A stretch of DNA of 15,592 bases from an uncultured Mesorhizobium sp. GTDB lineage: Bacteria > Pseudomonadota > Alphaproteobacteria > Rhizobiales > Rhizobiaceae. The notes under the pieces were generated by a model that did no database searches, was not told where the DNA came from, and saw only the letters and a program-made list of their open reading frames with translations. This document shows positions 1 through 7,962 of this stretch, in pieces. Every line of letters begins with the position of its first letter. The stretch's first letter is position 1. Made by a program: the position numbers and the translations under genes. The DNA is taken from assembly GCA_937958475.1 (NCBI GenBank), contig CALFXR010000108.1:1-15592 (forward strand). Reading direction: 5' to 3'.

Positions 1-15
1 AGAGCCTCCGTTAGC

Positions 16-1833
16 TCACGCCGCCAGTTGTACCAAAATCCCTGACGACGGACAGTTCAACGCCTGCGAGGCTCCACCGACATGGTGGTGGAGCCTCGGA
101 CGGAGACCGTCCATAAGCATCTTCCCATGTGTGTGTTCGAAGGAAACGTTGACGAGGCCGTTGGCAGGCACGAAGCCACCGATTGGAGGAGGATTGTCGG
201 GCATACCTGACGCAGCCCATTCAGGCTTCCTGCGCTTGCGCTGGCTATCGTAGAGCGACGAGCGGACCTGCTCTCTAGCGACCCGTGCAGCGGCCACTAA
301 GTCGTCTCGCTTGAAGGCAGTTACGTCTGTGATCGCGGCGTCGATCAGCTCGGGAGTAAGTTCGCCGAAGACCTCTTTGAGATGCGCGGCTTGGGTGAAC
401 GAATGCTCGACGTCATTCAGCGGCGTGAAAACCTCATCGACACGGGTGACGCCGTTCCGTTGGCGCTCAGCGGCAGCGGTGGTAAGCTCAAATTGCATTT
501 CCGGTTCTGTCCGAAAATCGCGATCTCGGTGTAATATAATACGTGCGTCTGGCCGCATGTCGGTGATCATATTCGCAAGAAGCCTAGCCGCTGGAAGGTT
601 TCCGCACCCGTTATATGAAAGGACGGCTAAGTTGTCGGGCGCACCATTCGCCTTAGCTAACACCGTTACCGGCTGTGGCAGCTTGTCCTCAGTCAATAGA
701 ATGACAGGCCGGGCAGGATCGAATGCATCAGCTCCGGCCGATAGCGCGCCGAGCGTCATGAGGATCGGGATTGCGGGACGCTGGGCATCGTCGACCGGAA
801 CCTTCGCGCCTTCGCTCATCCAGACTATCGCGGCGTCGGGGTCGTACATGAGACGTTGGATCAGCTGGGGCGAGTGGCTAGCGAAAAGGATGCGGGTTTG
901 TGTCTCCGCCGCAACCCCTCTCAGCGCCTCGTAGAGTCGCGACTGGCTATCGGCATGGAGGTGCGCGTCGGGCTCATCTAGCAGAAGCAGTGGCGGTGCG
1001 TAGAAGCAGGCATAAGCGAGTATCTGGATAACCTGAAGCATCCCGGTCGACGCCATGTCGAGCGTGACCCTGGTGTCGGGTGCTTCGACATCGACCTTTA
1101 CATAGCGATCATATCGCTGGTCATGTTCGACGATGACTCGGGCGCCTTGGTAGCAGCGATCGAGCAACGTGGAGAAAGTCTTCCAGCGGCTATCCGGCAG
1201 AATGCCAATGTCTCGTCCGTGACGCCAGGCGGTCCTAGCGGTTTCATCCAGATCTCCGGTGAAAAGATGGTCCAGCACGGTGCGGAGGTAGAGGTTCGCG
1301 TCGCCGTGCATAACGGCGGCGTCCATCGCGCCTTTGGTCCTCCACTCCTCGCGCATTGGAATACCCGAGATCCCCGGTGTAAAAATTGAGAAGGGGCGCT
1401 CTCCGTTCGCGAGTACTGCAGCTAGGTCGTCGTCTCCCGCACGAGTAATGGCAATGTTGGCATTCTTTCCACGAGTGACCTCGACCGTCATCTCCTTGTT
1501 TGAGTTCGTATCGAGATCTACGCCGCGATAAGTGATGGAGTAGCCGAGTTTTTGTGTTGCCGAGTCCCCGCGCCTGAGGTCCAACAGCTGCTGGGTTGGG
1601 CGGAATAGCACGCTATCGTTCGCGACCGTTCCCGCAAAGTCCGGATTGCCATTGCCGCGGGTGCCGCGGAATGCCGCTTGCAAGATCGAGACACCAAGCT
1701 GCGCAGCCTGCAATGCGCTGCTTTTTCCGCTGGTATTGCCTCCGACCAAGGCAGTCACTGGCATTAGATCGATTGTGAGTGTTTCGATCCGCTTAAATTG
1801 GACGACGACTATTTGATCCAGCCGAATCCGCAT
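16..1833 (-). CDS. AAA/OLD-like ATPase with C-terminal TOPRIM-like nuclease domain
   Basis: This is a 605-residue protein. An N-terminal SMC/ABC-type ATPase carries Walker A GGNTSGKSS (residues 31-39, K37). Walker B LLLLDEPDAHLH has D286 and E287, and the FASHSPQ switch histidine is H320. The C-terminal part looks like a TOPRIM domain: ILLTED with E382, then HRDRDF with the D437-x-D439 pair. Known OLD-family proteins couple such an ATPase to a metal-dependent nuclease, and relatives (GajA, AriA and others) act in phage defence; a defence role here is inferred only from architecture. The ATG follows a GAGGGAGAG ribosome site. GC is about 57% in a sampled line, clearly below the core genes, which suggests transfer. 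The stop lies 16 bases from the window edge, so a downstream partner gene (a GajB- or AriB-like protein) would be out of view. No upstream partner is present. It could also be a solitary ATPase of unknown role. Confidence 0.85.
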   Translation of the reverse strand: MRIRLDQIVVVQFKRIETLTIDLMPVTALVGGNTSGKSSALQAAQLGVSILQAAFRGTRGNGNPDFAGTVANDSVLFRPTQQLLDLRRGDSATQKLGYSITYRGVDLDTNSNKEMTVEVTRGKNANIAITRAGDDDLAAVLANGERPFSIFTPGISGIPMREEWRTKGAMDAAVMHGDANLYLRTVLDHLFTGDLDETARTAWRHGRDIGILPDSRWKTFSTLLDRCYQGARVIVEHDQRYDRYVKVDVEAPDTRVTLDMASTGMLQVIQILAYACFYAPPLLLLDEPDAHLHADSQSRLYEALRGVAAETQTRILFASHSPQLIQRLMYDPDAAIVWMSEGAKVPVDDAQRPAIPILMTLGALSAGADAFDPARPVILLTEDKLPQPVTVLAKANGAPDNLAVLSYNGCGNLPAARLLANMITDMRPDARIILHRDRDFRTEPEMQFELTTAAAERQRNGVTRVDEVFTPLNDVEHSFTQAAHLKEVFGELTPELIDAAITDVTAFKRDDLVAAARVAREQVRSSLYDSQRKRRKPEWAASGMPDNPPPIGGFVPANGLVNVSFEHTHGKMLMDGLRPRLHHHVGGASQALNCPSSGILVQLAA

Positions 1834-2194
1834 TCTCTCTCCCTCGATTGCATCGACTAGACGTGTTCAAACGACCAAATGCAACATCGGTCACGCTGGG
1901 AGACTTTGTCGATCCTTTCTTTAAGGGACACCAACATGGCAGCCAAAAGGGGTGCTGAACCTAGAACCTGCGATACCGCTTCCCGCCCCGACCACTGCTA
2001 ATGACTTTTTCGCCTCGAAGGTCATCTTTCAGCGAGTCGACCACCGCACTTAAATGGCGACAATGACGTCGGAAGCCGCCCTTCTTTCGCGTGCCTCGAC
2101 GTCACTGACAATCCGCGCCTGCCAGCGAGGCGGTTCTCCTGTCTCCGCCTGCTGCGAAACATCGGCCACCCGTTCTCCGGATCGGAAGACGAAA
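1834..2194. other. Intergenic region between the ATPase gene and the glnA terminator
   Basis: No convincing gene is seen here. The region is the 5' side of the ATPase gene and the 3' side of glnA, and should hold the ATPase promoter, but no good -35/-10 pair stands out. The only structure noticed is a short hairpin: ATGACTTT at 2001-2008 pairs with AAGGTCAT at 2018-2025 (one G-T pair, 9-nt loop). Its meaning is unclear. Confidence 0.5.
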
Positions 2195-2224
2195 AAACCC
2201 CGGCGGATCGCTCCGCCGGGGTTT
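2195..2224 (-). terminator. Rho-independent terminator of glnA
   Basis: A perfect 13-bp stem (AAACCCCGGCGGA at 2195-2207, TCCGCCGGGGTTT at 2212-2224) closes on a TCGC tetraloop. Read on the minus strand it ends in a run of six T. It sits about 50 bases after the glnA stop, so it most likely ends the glnB-glnA transcript. Confidence 0.9.
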
Positions 2225-2271
2225 CTTGTCCAGGTCCAGTGCCGTTCCACCCGCTCGCGCGGGCGAAAGCG

Positions 2272-3681
2272 TCACACCGAATAGTACATGTCGAACTCGA
2301 CCGGGTGCGGGGTCATCTCGAAGCGCATGACTTCGGCCATCTTCAGCTCGATGAAGGCGTCGATCTGGTCGTCGTCGAAGACGCCGCCGGCTTTCAGGAA
2401 GCCGCGGTCCTTGTCGAGCGACTGGAGGGCTTCACGCAAGCTACCGCAGACGGTCGGGATCTTCTTCAGCTCCTTCGGCGGCAGGTCGTAGAGATCCTTG
2501 TCCATCGGCTGGCCGGGGTGGATCTTGTTCTTGATGCCGTCGAGGCCGGCCATCAGGAGTGCGGCGAAGCCGAGATAGGGGTTCGCGCCCGGATCGGGGA
2601 AGCGGACCTCGACGCGCTTCGACTTCGGCGAGTTGCCGAAGGGGATGCGGCACGACGCCGAGCGGTTGCGCGCCGAATAGGCGAGCAGCACCGGCGCCTC
2701 GTAGCCCGGCACCAGACGCTTGTACGAGTTGGTCAGCGGGTTGGTGAAGGCGTTGACGGCCTTGGCGTGCTTGATGACGCCGCCGATGAAGAACAGGCAG
2801 TTCTCGGACAGGCCGGCATACTCGTTGCCGGCGAAGGTCGGCTTGCCGCCCTTCCAGATCGACATGTGGACGTGCATGCCCGAGCCGTTGTCGCCGAAGA
2901 TCGGCTTCGGCATGAAGGTCGCCGTCTTGCCGTAGGCGTTGGCCACCTGGTGCACGACGTACTTGTAGATCTGCATCTTGTCGGCGTTGCGCACCAGCGT
3001 GTCGAACTTCAGGCCGAGCTCGTGCTGGGCGGCCGCCACCTCGTGGTGGTGCTTCTCGGTGCGCACGCCCATCTCGGCCATGACGGTAAGCATCTCGGAG
3101 CGCATGTCCTGGCACGAATCGATCGGCGGGACCGGGAAGTAGCCGCCCTTGACGCGCGGGCGATGGCCCATGTTGCCGGTCTCGTAGTCGGTGTCGTCGT
3201 TGGACGGCAGCTCGGTCGAGTCGAGCTTGAAGCCGGTGTTGTAGGGATCGGCCTTGTACTTGACGTCGTCGAAGACGAAGAACTCGGCCTCGGGGCCGAC
3301 ATAGATGGTGTCGCCGATGCCCTCGGCCTTCAGGTAGGCCTCGGCCTTCTTGGCGGTGCCGCGCGGGTCGCGGTTGTAGGGCTCGCCGGAGACCGGATCG
3401 AGGATGTCGCACATGACGACCATGGTCGACTGGGCGAAGAACGGATCCATGTGGACCGTCGCGGCGTCGGGCATGAGCACCATGTCGGACTCGTTGATGG
3501 CCTTCCAGCCGCCGATCGAGGAACCGTCGAACATGACGCCGTCGGCGAACATGTCTTCCTCGACCTCGACGACGTCCATCGTCACGTGCTGCAGCTTGCC
3601 CTTGGGATCGGTGAAGCGCAGGTCGACGAACTTGACGTCGTTGTCCTTGATCTGCTTCATGATGTCTTTGGCTGTCGTCAT
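2272..3681 (-). CDS. glnA: Glutamine synthetase, type I (GSI)
   Basis: GlnA makes glutamine from glutamate, ammonia and ATP in the cytoplasm, as a dodecamer. Its 469 residues match the usual GSI length. Recognisable motifs include FDGSSI (51-56), the metal-binding EAEFF (131-135), HHHEVAAAQHEL (211-222), the ATP/glutamate-site NGSGMHVH (265-272), and the flap and active-site segments LVPGYEAPV and AYSARNRSAS. The adenylylation loop reads DLYDLPP with Tyr398, the equivalent of E. coli Tyr397, so control by adenylyltransferase GlnE is expected. The ATG is preceded by AGGGAAG at good spacing. It lies 39 bases after glnB in the same direction, the standard alphaproteobacterial PII-GS operon. Confidence 0.98.
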   Translation of the reverse strand: MTTAKDIMKQIKDNDVKFVDLRFTDPKGKLQHVTMDVVEVEEDMFADGVMFDGSSIGGWKAINESDMVLMPDAATVHMDPFFAQSTMVVMCDILDPVSGEPYNRDPRGTAKKAEAYLKAEGIGDTIYVGPEAEFFVFDDVKYKADPYNTGFKLDSTELPSNDDTDYETGNMGHRPRVKGGYFPVPPIDSCQDMRSEMLTVMAEMGVRTEKHHHEVAAAQHELGLKFDTLVRNADKMQIYKYVVHQVANAYGKTATFMPKPIFGDNGSGMHVHMSIWKGGKPTFAGNEYAGLSENCLFFIGGVIKHAKAVNAFTNPLTNSYKRLVPGYEAPVLLAYSARNRSASCRIPFGNSPKSKRVEVRFPDPGANPYLGFAALLMAGLDGIKNKIHPGQPMDKDLYDLPPKELKKIPTVCGSLREALQSLDKDRGFLKAGGVFDDDQIDAFIELKMAEVMRFEMTPHPVEFDMYYSV

Positions 3682-3720
3682 GTATTTCTTCCCTGTGTCG
3701 ATTGTAAATTCTTGAAGGGC

Positions 3721-4059
3721 CTAAACCGCGTCGATACCGGTCTCGCCGGTGCGGATGCGGATCACTTCCTCGATGTTGGAGACGAAAATCTTGCCGTCGC
3801 CGATGCGGCCGGTCTGGGCTGCCTTGCGGATCGCTTCGATGGCGGCCTCCACGGAATCATCCCCCAGGACGACCTCTATCTTCACTTTCGGCAGGAAGTC
3901 GACGACATATTCGGCGCCGCGATAGAGTTCGGTGTGGCCCTTCTGCCGGCCGAAGCCCTTGGCTTCGGTGACGGTGATGCCCTGCAGTCCGACCTCCTGG
4001 AGCGCTTCCTTCACCTCGTCGAGTTTGAAGGGTTTGATGATCGCTTCGATTTTCTTCAT
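3721..4059 (-). CDS. glnB: Nitrogen regulatory protein P-II
   Basis: This 112-residue PII signal protein is a trimer that senses 2-oxoglutarate, ATP/ADP and, through uridylylation, glutamine. It passes nitrogen status to NtrB/NtrC and to GlnE. The T-loop contains the uridylylated tyrosine, Tyr51, in RGAEY. Asp54 follows (YVVDFLPK), as in E. coli GlnB, rather than the Asn54 of GlnK. Together with linkage to glnA rather than amtB this favours glnB over glnK. The start KKIEAIIKPFKLDEVKEAL is typical of the family. A GGAGG lies about 11 bases before the ATG. It is the first gene of the glnB-glnA operon and is divergent from nnr. Confidence 0.97.
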   Translation of the reverse strand: MKKIEAIIKPFKLDEVKEALQEVGLQGITVTEAKGFGRQKGHTELYRGAEYVVDFLPKVKIEVVLGDDSVEAAIEAIRKAAQTGRIGDGKIFVSNIEEVIRIRTGETGIDAV

Positions 4060-4369
4060 GCCGGAAGGGCCTCCGCTGGTGTGGAACGGGTTGTCGATCC
4101 CCGCTTACGCCGGAAGTAAGCACGAAGTATGCCAGTCGTGCCGACCTGCGACGAAATGGACACGAAGGATGCGCCTGCCGCGCTGCCGGATGCGGTTTCC
4201 CGCCATTGGCGCAGGCGTTTCGATCGCTCCATGGGGTGATCCAGCATAGGGTGGAACGACCGGCTGTACAAATATTGGGCAGCAAGCCCAAAGGATGAGC
4301 ATTTCTGCGCGTTTGCATGAGGCGGGCCGGCAAGGCTAGTGTGCCGCCGAACCGACGGCGGAGCGAAGA
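4060..4369. other. Divergent regulatory region between glnB and nnr
   Basis: This 310-base spacer has no convincing gene. It must hold the leftward promoter of glnB-glnA and the rightward promoter of nnr. It contains a sigma-54-like site (listed separately) and, further upstream of glnB near 4306-4317, a weak TGC-N6-GCA dyad that could at most be a degenerate NtrC half-site pair. No clear sigma-70 promoter for nnr was identified. Confidence 0.6.
4119..4134 (-). promoter_or_regulatory. Candidate sigma-54 (RpoN) promoter of glnB-glnA
   Basis: The minus strand reads TGGCATACTTCGTGCT. Compared with the RpoN consensus TGGCACG-N4-TTGCW it keeps the invariant GG and GC at the required 10-base separation and matches 9 of 12 defined positions. 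The start point would fall near 4108, leaving a leader of about 48 bases before the glnB ATG. Rhizobial glnB genes are known to be transcribed from NtrC/RpoN promoters, so site and context agree. No strong NtrC enhancer pair was found. Confidence 0.55.
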
Positions 4370-5899
4370 TTGCCCGAAGAGATCCTGACGCCAGCGCAGA
4401 TGGCGGAAGTCGACAGCACCGCGATCGCACGCGGCCCCTTCGACGGCCCGCGCCTGATGGCGAATGCCGGCAGCGCGGTGGCCGCGGCCGTGACGGCGCG
4501 CCATCCGGGTGCCGCGCGGGTCGACGTGCTGTGCGGCCCCGGCAACAATGGCGGCGACGGCTACGTGGTCGCCGCCGAACTGGCGCGGCGCGGGGTCGAC
4601 GTCGCGGTCTGGGCGAGCGCGGAACCACGGCCGGGAAGCGACGCCGAGAAGGCGGCCGCCGCCTGCCCGGTGGCGCCGTGGCCGCTCGCCGACTTCCGGC
4701 CCTCGAACGATTCCGTCGTCGTCGACGCGCTCTACGGGGCGGGGCTGTCGAAGCCGGTCGAGGGCGTCGATGCCGCGGCGATCGACCATTGCAACGCCGC
4801 CGGCGCGACGGTCGTCGCCGTCGACCTGCCGTCCGGCGTTTCCGGCCTGACGGGACAGGTGCTCGGCACTGCGTTCCGCGCCGCGCAGACGGTGACCTTC
4901 GTGCGCAGGAAGCCCGGGCACCTGCTCTATCCCGGCCGCGAACTGTGCGGCGAGGTGATCGTCGCCGCCATCGGCATCGCCGACGCGGTCGTCGGCGAAG
5001 CCGGCGCGACGGCCTTCGCCAACGCTCCGGACCTTTGGCGCGGGCGCCTGCCCCACCCGGCGGTCGACACGCACAAGTACCGGCGCGGCCATGTCGGCGT
5101 CTTTTCCGGTTCGGCGGCGGCGACCGGCGCGGCGAGGCTCGCCGCCATGGGCGCGGCGCGGGCGGGAGCGGGCGCCGTCACCGTGCTGTCGCCGGGCGCG
5201 GCGCTCGCCGTCAACGCCATGCACCTGACCTCGATCATGCTGCGAAAGACCGACGGGCTGGCCGACGTGGAAGCGTTCCTCGCCGACCGGCGGCCGAGCG
5301 CGCTGGTCTACGGGCCGGGGCTTTCGCCGGATGCTGCGACGGCGGCGCTCCTGGTGGCGCTGGTGGAGCGCCTCGCCGGGCCGGGCTGCGGGCTCGTCGT
5401 CGACGCCAGCGCCATCACGGCGCTCGCCGGCGCCCATGCGGAGGCCTTCTTCGCCGCGACGCGAGGCGCCGGCGAGGTCGTGCTCACCCCGCACGAGGGC
5501 GAGTTCGCCCGGCTGTTCCCGGACCTCGCGGCCGAGAACCAGCCCTCGAAGCTCGAGCGGGCTCGGCTGGCCGCGGCCCGGTCGGGAGCGACGGTGATCC
5601 TGAAGGGCGCCGACACGGTGATCGCCGCAGCCGACGGCCGCGCGGCGATCAACGCCAACGGCACGCCGCTTCTCGCCACCGCCGGCTCCGGCGACGTGCT
5701 CGCCGGCATCGCGGGCGGTTTCCTGGCGCAGGGCATGCCCGGTTTCGAGGCGGCCTGCGCTGCGGTGTGGATGCACGCAGAGGCGGCGCGCCAGGTAGGT
5801 CCCGGCCTGATCGCGGAAGACCTGCCGCTGGCCCTGCTTCCCGTCCTCCGGAAATTCTTCCCGGCGCCGGCCGGGGAGGGAAGCTTCGGCGAACGATGA
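4370..5899 (+). CDS. nnr: Bifunctional NAD(P)H-hydrate epimerase / ADP-dependent NAD(P)H-hydrate dehydratase
   Basis: Nnr repairs hydrated NADH and NADPH: the N-terminal YjeF_N domain interconverts the R and S hydrates, and the C-terminal ribokinase-like domain dehydrates the S form using ADP. The 509 residues include the epimerase motif GPGNNGGDGY (N59, N60, D63), DALYGAGL, AVDLPSG, and the linker HKYRRGHVG that opens the C domain. The C domain has TPHEGEFARLF, ILKGADTVI and the catalytic GSGD (439-442, D442). The start is TTG: an in-frame stop lies just upstream (4337-4339), GGAG lies 7 bases ahead, and the N-terminal LTPAQMAEVD matches the family's usual beginning. The next ATG (4400) would cut into that conserved segment. 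Its stop overlaps the next gene's start in ATGA. Confidence 0.95.
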   Translation: MPEEILTPAQMAEVDSTAIARGPFDGPRLMANAGSAVAAAVTARHPGAARVDVLCGPGNNGGDGYVVAAELARRGVDVAVWASAEPRPGSDAEKAAAACPVAPWPLADFRPSNDSVVVDALYGAGLSKPVEGVDAAAIDHCNAAGATVVAVDLPSGVSGLTGQVLGTAFRAAQTVTFVRRKPGHLLYPGRELCGEVIVAAIGIADAVVGEAGATAFANAPDLWRGRLPHPAVDTHKYRRGHVGVFSGSAAATGAARLAAMGAARAGAGAVTVLSPGAALAVNAMHLTSIMLRKTDGLADVEAFLADRRPSALVYGPGLSPDAATAALLVALVERLAGPGCGLVVDASAITALAGAHAEAFFAATRGAGEVVLTPHEGEFARLFPDLAAENQPSKLERARLAAARSGATVILKGADTVIAAADGRAAINANGTPLLATAGSGDVLAGIAGGFLAQGMPGFEAACAAVWMHAEAARQVGPGLIAEDLPLALLPVLRKFFPAPAGEGSFGER

Positions 5900-7956
5900 G
5901 ATTCTGGCTGCCGGCGATCCTCGCCGCCCTTCTGATCGCGGCCGCGCCGGCCAGGGCCGACGATCCGGTCCTCCACGTCGAGGAGCCGGTGCTCTTCGTC
6001 GACGATCCGGCGATGCTCGCCGCGCTCGACGAAAAGGGTTTCGGCTTCGCCGGCCTGTTCGGCGTCGCCGGCAACGGCAATCTCGCCGCCCTGAAGACGG
6101 CGTCCCCGGCCTATCGCGACATTGTCGAGGTCCTCGGCTCAGACCTCGCCGGCCTGCGTGCCGAGATCAACGCGGGCGGCCGCAGCCTCGACGAGTTCAC
6201 CACGGCCGAGACCGGGCGCATCATGGACCTGCGCTGGTTGACCACGGACGAGGCGCGCATGCGCCTCGTCGGCGTCGTCAACCGGCTCGACCGTCGCGAC
6301 TTCCATGCGCTGCAGGGGGAGGGCGGCTGCGGCGAGGTGCGCCTGATCTACCGGCTGGCCTACGCCTTCCGCAAGTTCGGCAAGGGCAAGGTCCTGTCGT
6401 CGCGCATGCCGTTCAGCGTCAACGCCGTCTTCGACGTGCTGCCCGACGCCGACGGCGGCTGCACCGGGGTCGCCCGCCGCTGGGTGCCGCAGATCGACGA
6501 CACGGTGGACGAGGGCTGGCTCGCCGGCGGCGCGCTAGACCCCGCCGACCTGACATTGCGCCAGCTCGAGTTCAACGCCCAGGTGGTCCGCTTCCCCTCC
6601 GGCCAGGAGCCGGAGTTCGGCGGACAGGCCGCCTATCTGATGCGCATATTCGCGCTCGACGGCGACCGGGCGGTCGAACTGCCGCTCGAAAACACGCCTG
6701 ACGCGGCGCGGCTCGCCGAGGACGCCTCGCTCGTGGCGGACCTCGCCGCCTATGTGAGGGACAACGCCGCAGCGATCGACGGCGGCGTCTACAGGGTCCC
6801 GGAGCGGTTCCTCGCCCGAAAGGTGGTGTCGTGGTCGACCTTCGGCGCCGCGCGCGCCGCCAACCATCCGTTCTCCGACGCGCTGCCGGCAAGCGCGCTC
6901 GCCGGCGCCGACCTGTCCGCGGCGACGCTGGCAAAGACCCCCGAGGGCCTCTTGGCGCGGCTGGACAACGGCACCTGCCAGGGCTGCCACCAGTCGGGCG
7001 GCACGGCGGGCTTCCACTTCATCGGCCTCGACGACCAGTTCACCTCGCCGCTGAACAGGGTCGAGGTCGGCATCTCGCCGCACCTGCACGCCGAACTGCC
7101 GCGCCGTGCCGCCTACCTGCGCGCTGTCGCCGAGGATCGCGAGCCCAATCGCTTCCGGCCGCTGTCGTTTGCCCCGCCCGCGGTGTGGCCCGACGACGGC
7201 TCGCCGCCGCGCTACGCCGATGCCGAGGCGGCGATGCCGTGCATCGCGGCGGAGGACCGGGCCTATCTCGACGGCGGCTGGGCCTGCGGGGGCGGCACGG
7301 CGTGCACGCCGCTCGCCGAAACGCCGGGCCTGCCGATCCGCCTCGCCCAGTGCCTGGTGCCGCCGGATAGTGCCGGCATGTTCTCCGGTCATCCCTGCCT
7401 TGCCGGGCCGGTGACGCCAGGAACCGAGATGCCCTTCGGCGACCGCTACAGCCTCGCCCAGTTCGCCGCCTTCGCGCAAAAGGCCTCGCATCTCGACTAT
7501 ACCTGCCGGCCGCCGCGCATCGGCGTGCCGGGCGGCATGGCCTACCGACAGTGCGACGAGAAGGACCGGGCATTCGCCGCCTTCGCGCCCGGCAAACCGA
7601 TGCCGCGCGAGATCTGCGGCCTGACCGGCGGCAAGAAGTTCGACCTGTGCGTTTCCACCGGCAATTTCGACCAGTGCCTGGCCGGCGCCGTGCAGCGCGG
7701 CAACCGCGCAACCTGCTCGGCCGACCGCTTCTGCCGCGACGACTATATCTGCCAGGCGTTTCCGCCGGACACGCCGAACGTCGCCAAGGTGAAGGGCGTC
7801 GGCTTCTGCTCGCCGACCTATTTCGTCTTCCAGATGCGCATCGACAACCACGCCACACCGTGGGAGCGCGAGGCCGAGCGCTCGCTCGGCGACGACGAGC
7901 CGACATACCGGTCCGTCGAGGTCGGGCCTGACGAGGATCCCGACGATCTCTGGTAG
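5896..7956 (+). CDS. Secreted cysteine-rich protein with one CxxCH haem-binding motif
   Basis: This 686-residue protein starts with an Sec-type signal peptide: Arg2, a hydrophobic core LPAILAALLIAAA, and probable cleavage after PARA near residue 21. It is therefore probably periplasmic. A single CQGCH (361-365) has the form of a c-type haem site in a Cys-rich setting (NGTCQGCHQSGG). The N-terminal half contains RLVGVVNRLDRRDF and GGCGEVRLIYRLAY, which I associate with a poorly described family of large proteobacterial exported proteins. About 14 cysteines lie in the last third, suggesting disulfides. The ATG overlaps the nnr stop (ATGA), so it is probably translationally coupled to nnr. No enzyme activity can be assigned. 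The haem motif could be fortuitous, because there is only one and its axial ligand is not evident. Confidence 0.85.
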   Translation: MRFWLPAILAALLIAAAPARADDPVLHVEEPVLFVDDPAMLAALDEKGFGFAGLFGVAGNGNLAALKTASPAYRDIVEVLGSDLAGLRAEINAGGRSLDEFTTAETGRIMDLRWLTTDEARMRLVGVVNRLDRRDFHALQGEGGCGEVRLIYRLAYAFRKFGKGKVLSSRMPFSVNAVFDVLPDADGGCTGVARRWVPQIDDTVDEGWLAGGALDPADLTLRQLEFNAQVVRFPSGQEPEFGGQAAYLMRIFALDGDRAVELPLENTPDAARLAEDASLVADLAAYVRDNAAAIDGGVYRVPERFLARKVVSWSTFGAARAANHPFSDALPASALAGADLSAATLAKTPEGLLARLDNGTCQGCHQSGGTAGFHFIGLDDQFTSPLNRVEVGISPHLHAELPRRAAYLRAVAEDREPNRFRPLSFAPPAVWPDDGSPPRYADAEAAMPCIAAEDRAYLDGGWACGGGTACTPLAETPGLPIRLAQCLVPPDSAGMFSGHPCLAGPVTPGTEMPFGDRYSLAQFAAFAQKASHLDYTCRPPRIGVPGGMAYRQCDEKDRAFAAFAPGKPMPREICGLTGGKKFDLCVSTGNFDQCLAGAVQRGNRATCSADRFCRDDYICQAFPPDTPNVAKVKGVGFCSPTYFVFQMRIDNHATPWEREAERSLGDDEPTYRSVEVGPDEDPDDLW

Positions 7957-7962
7957 GCGCGG

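Noticed and set aside
2001..2025. Second terminator (ATGACTTT/AAGGTCAT hairpin)
   Set aside because: The stem is short, includes a G-T pair and is not followed by a proper T-run on either strand.
2239..4119. 626-aa open frame on the plus strand
   Set aside because: It lies antisense over glnB and glnA, whose identity is certain. Its composition (rich in R, V, D, L, H) is the usual shadow of a GC-rich gene.
3857..5776. 639-aa open frame on the minus strand
   Set aside because: It overlaps glnB in another frame and runs antisense to nnr; the Arg/Gly-rich product has no domain.
4339..5895. N-terminal extension of the CxxCH protein frame back to 4339
   Set aside because: This part is an out-of-frame shadow of nnr. 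The real start is the ATG at 5896, followed by a good signal peptide and coupled to the nnr stop.
6535..7851. 438-aa open frame on the minus strand
   Set aside because: It is antisense to the CxxCH gene with no recognisable domain or ribosome site.
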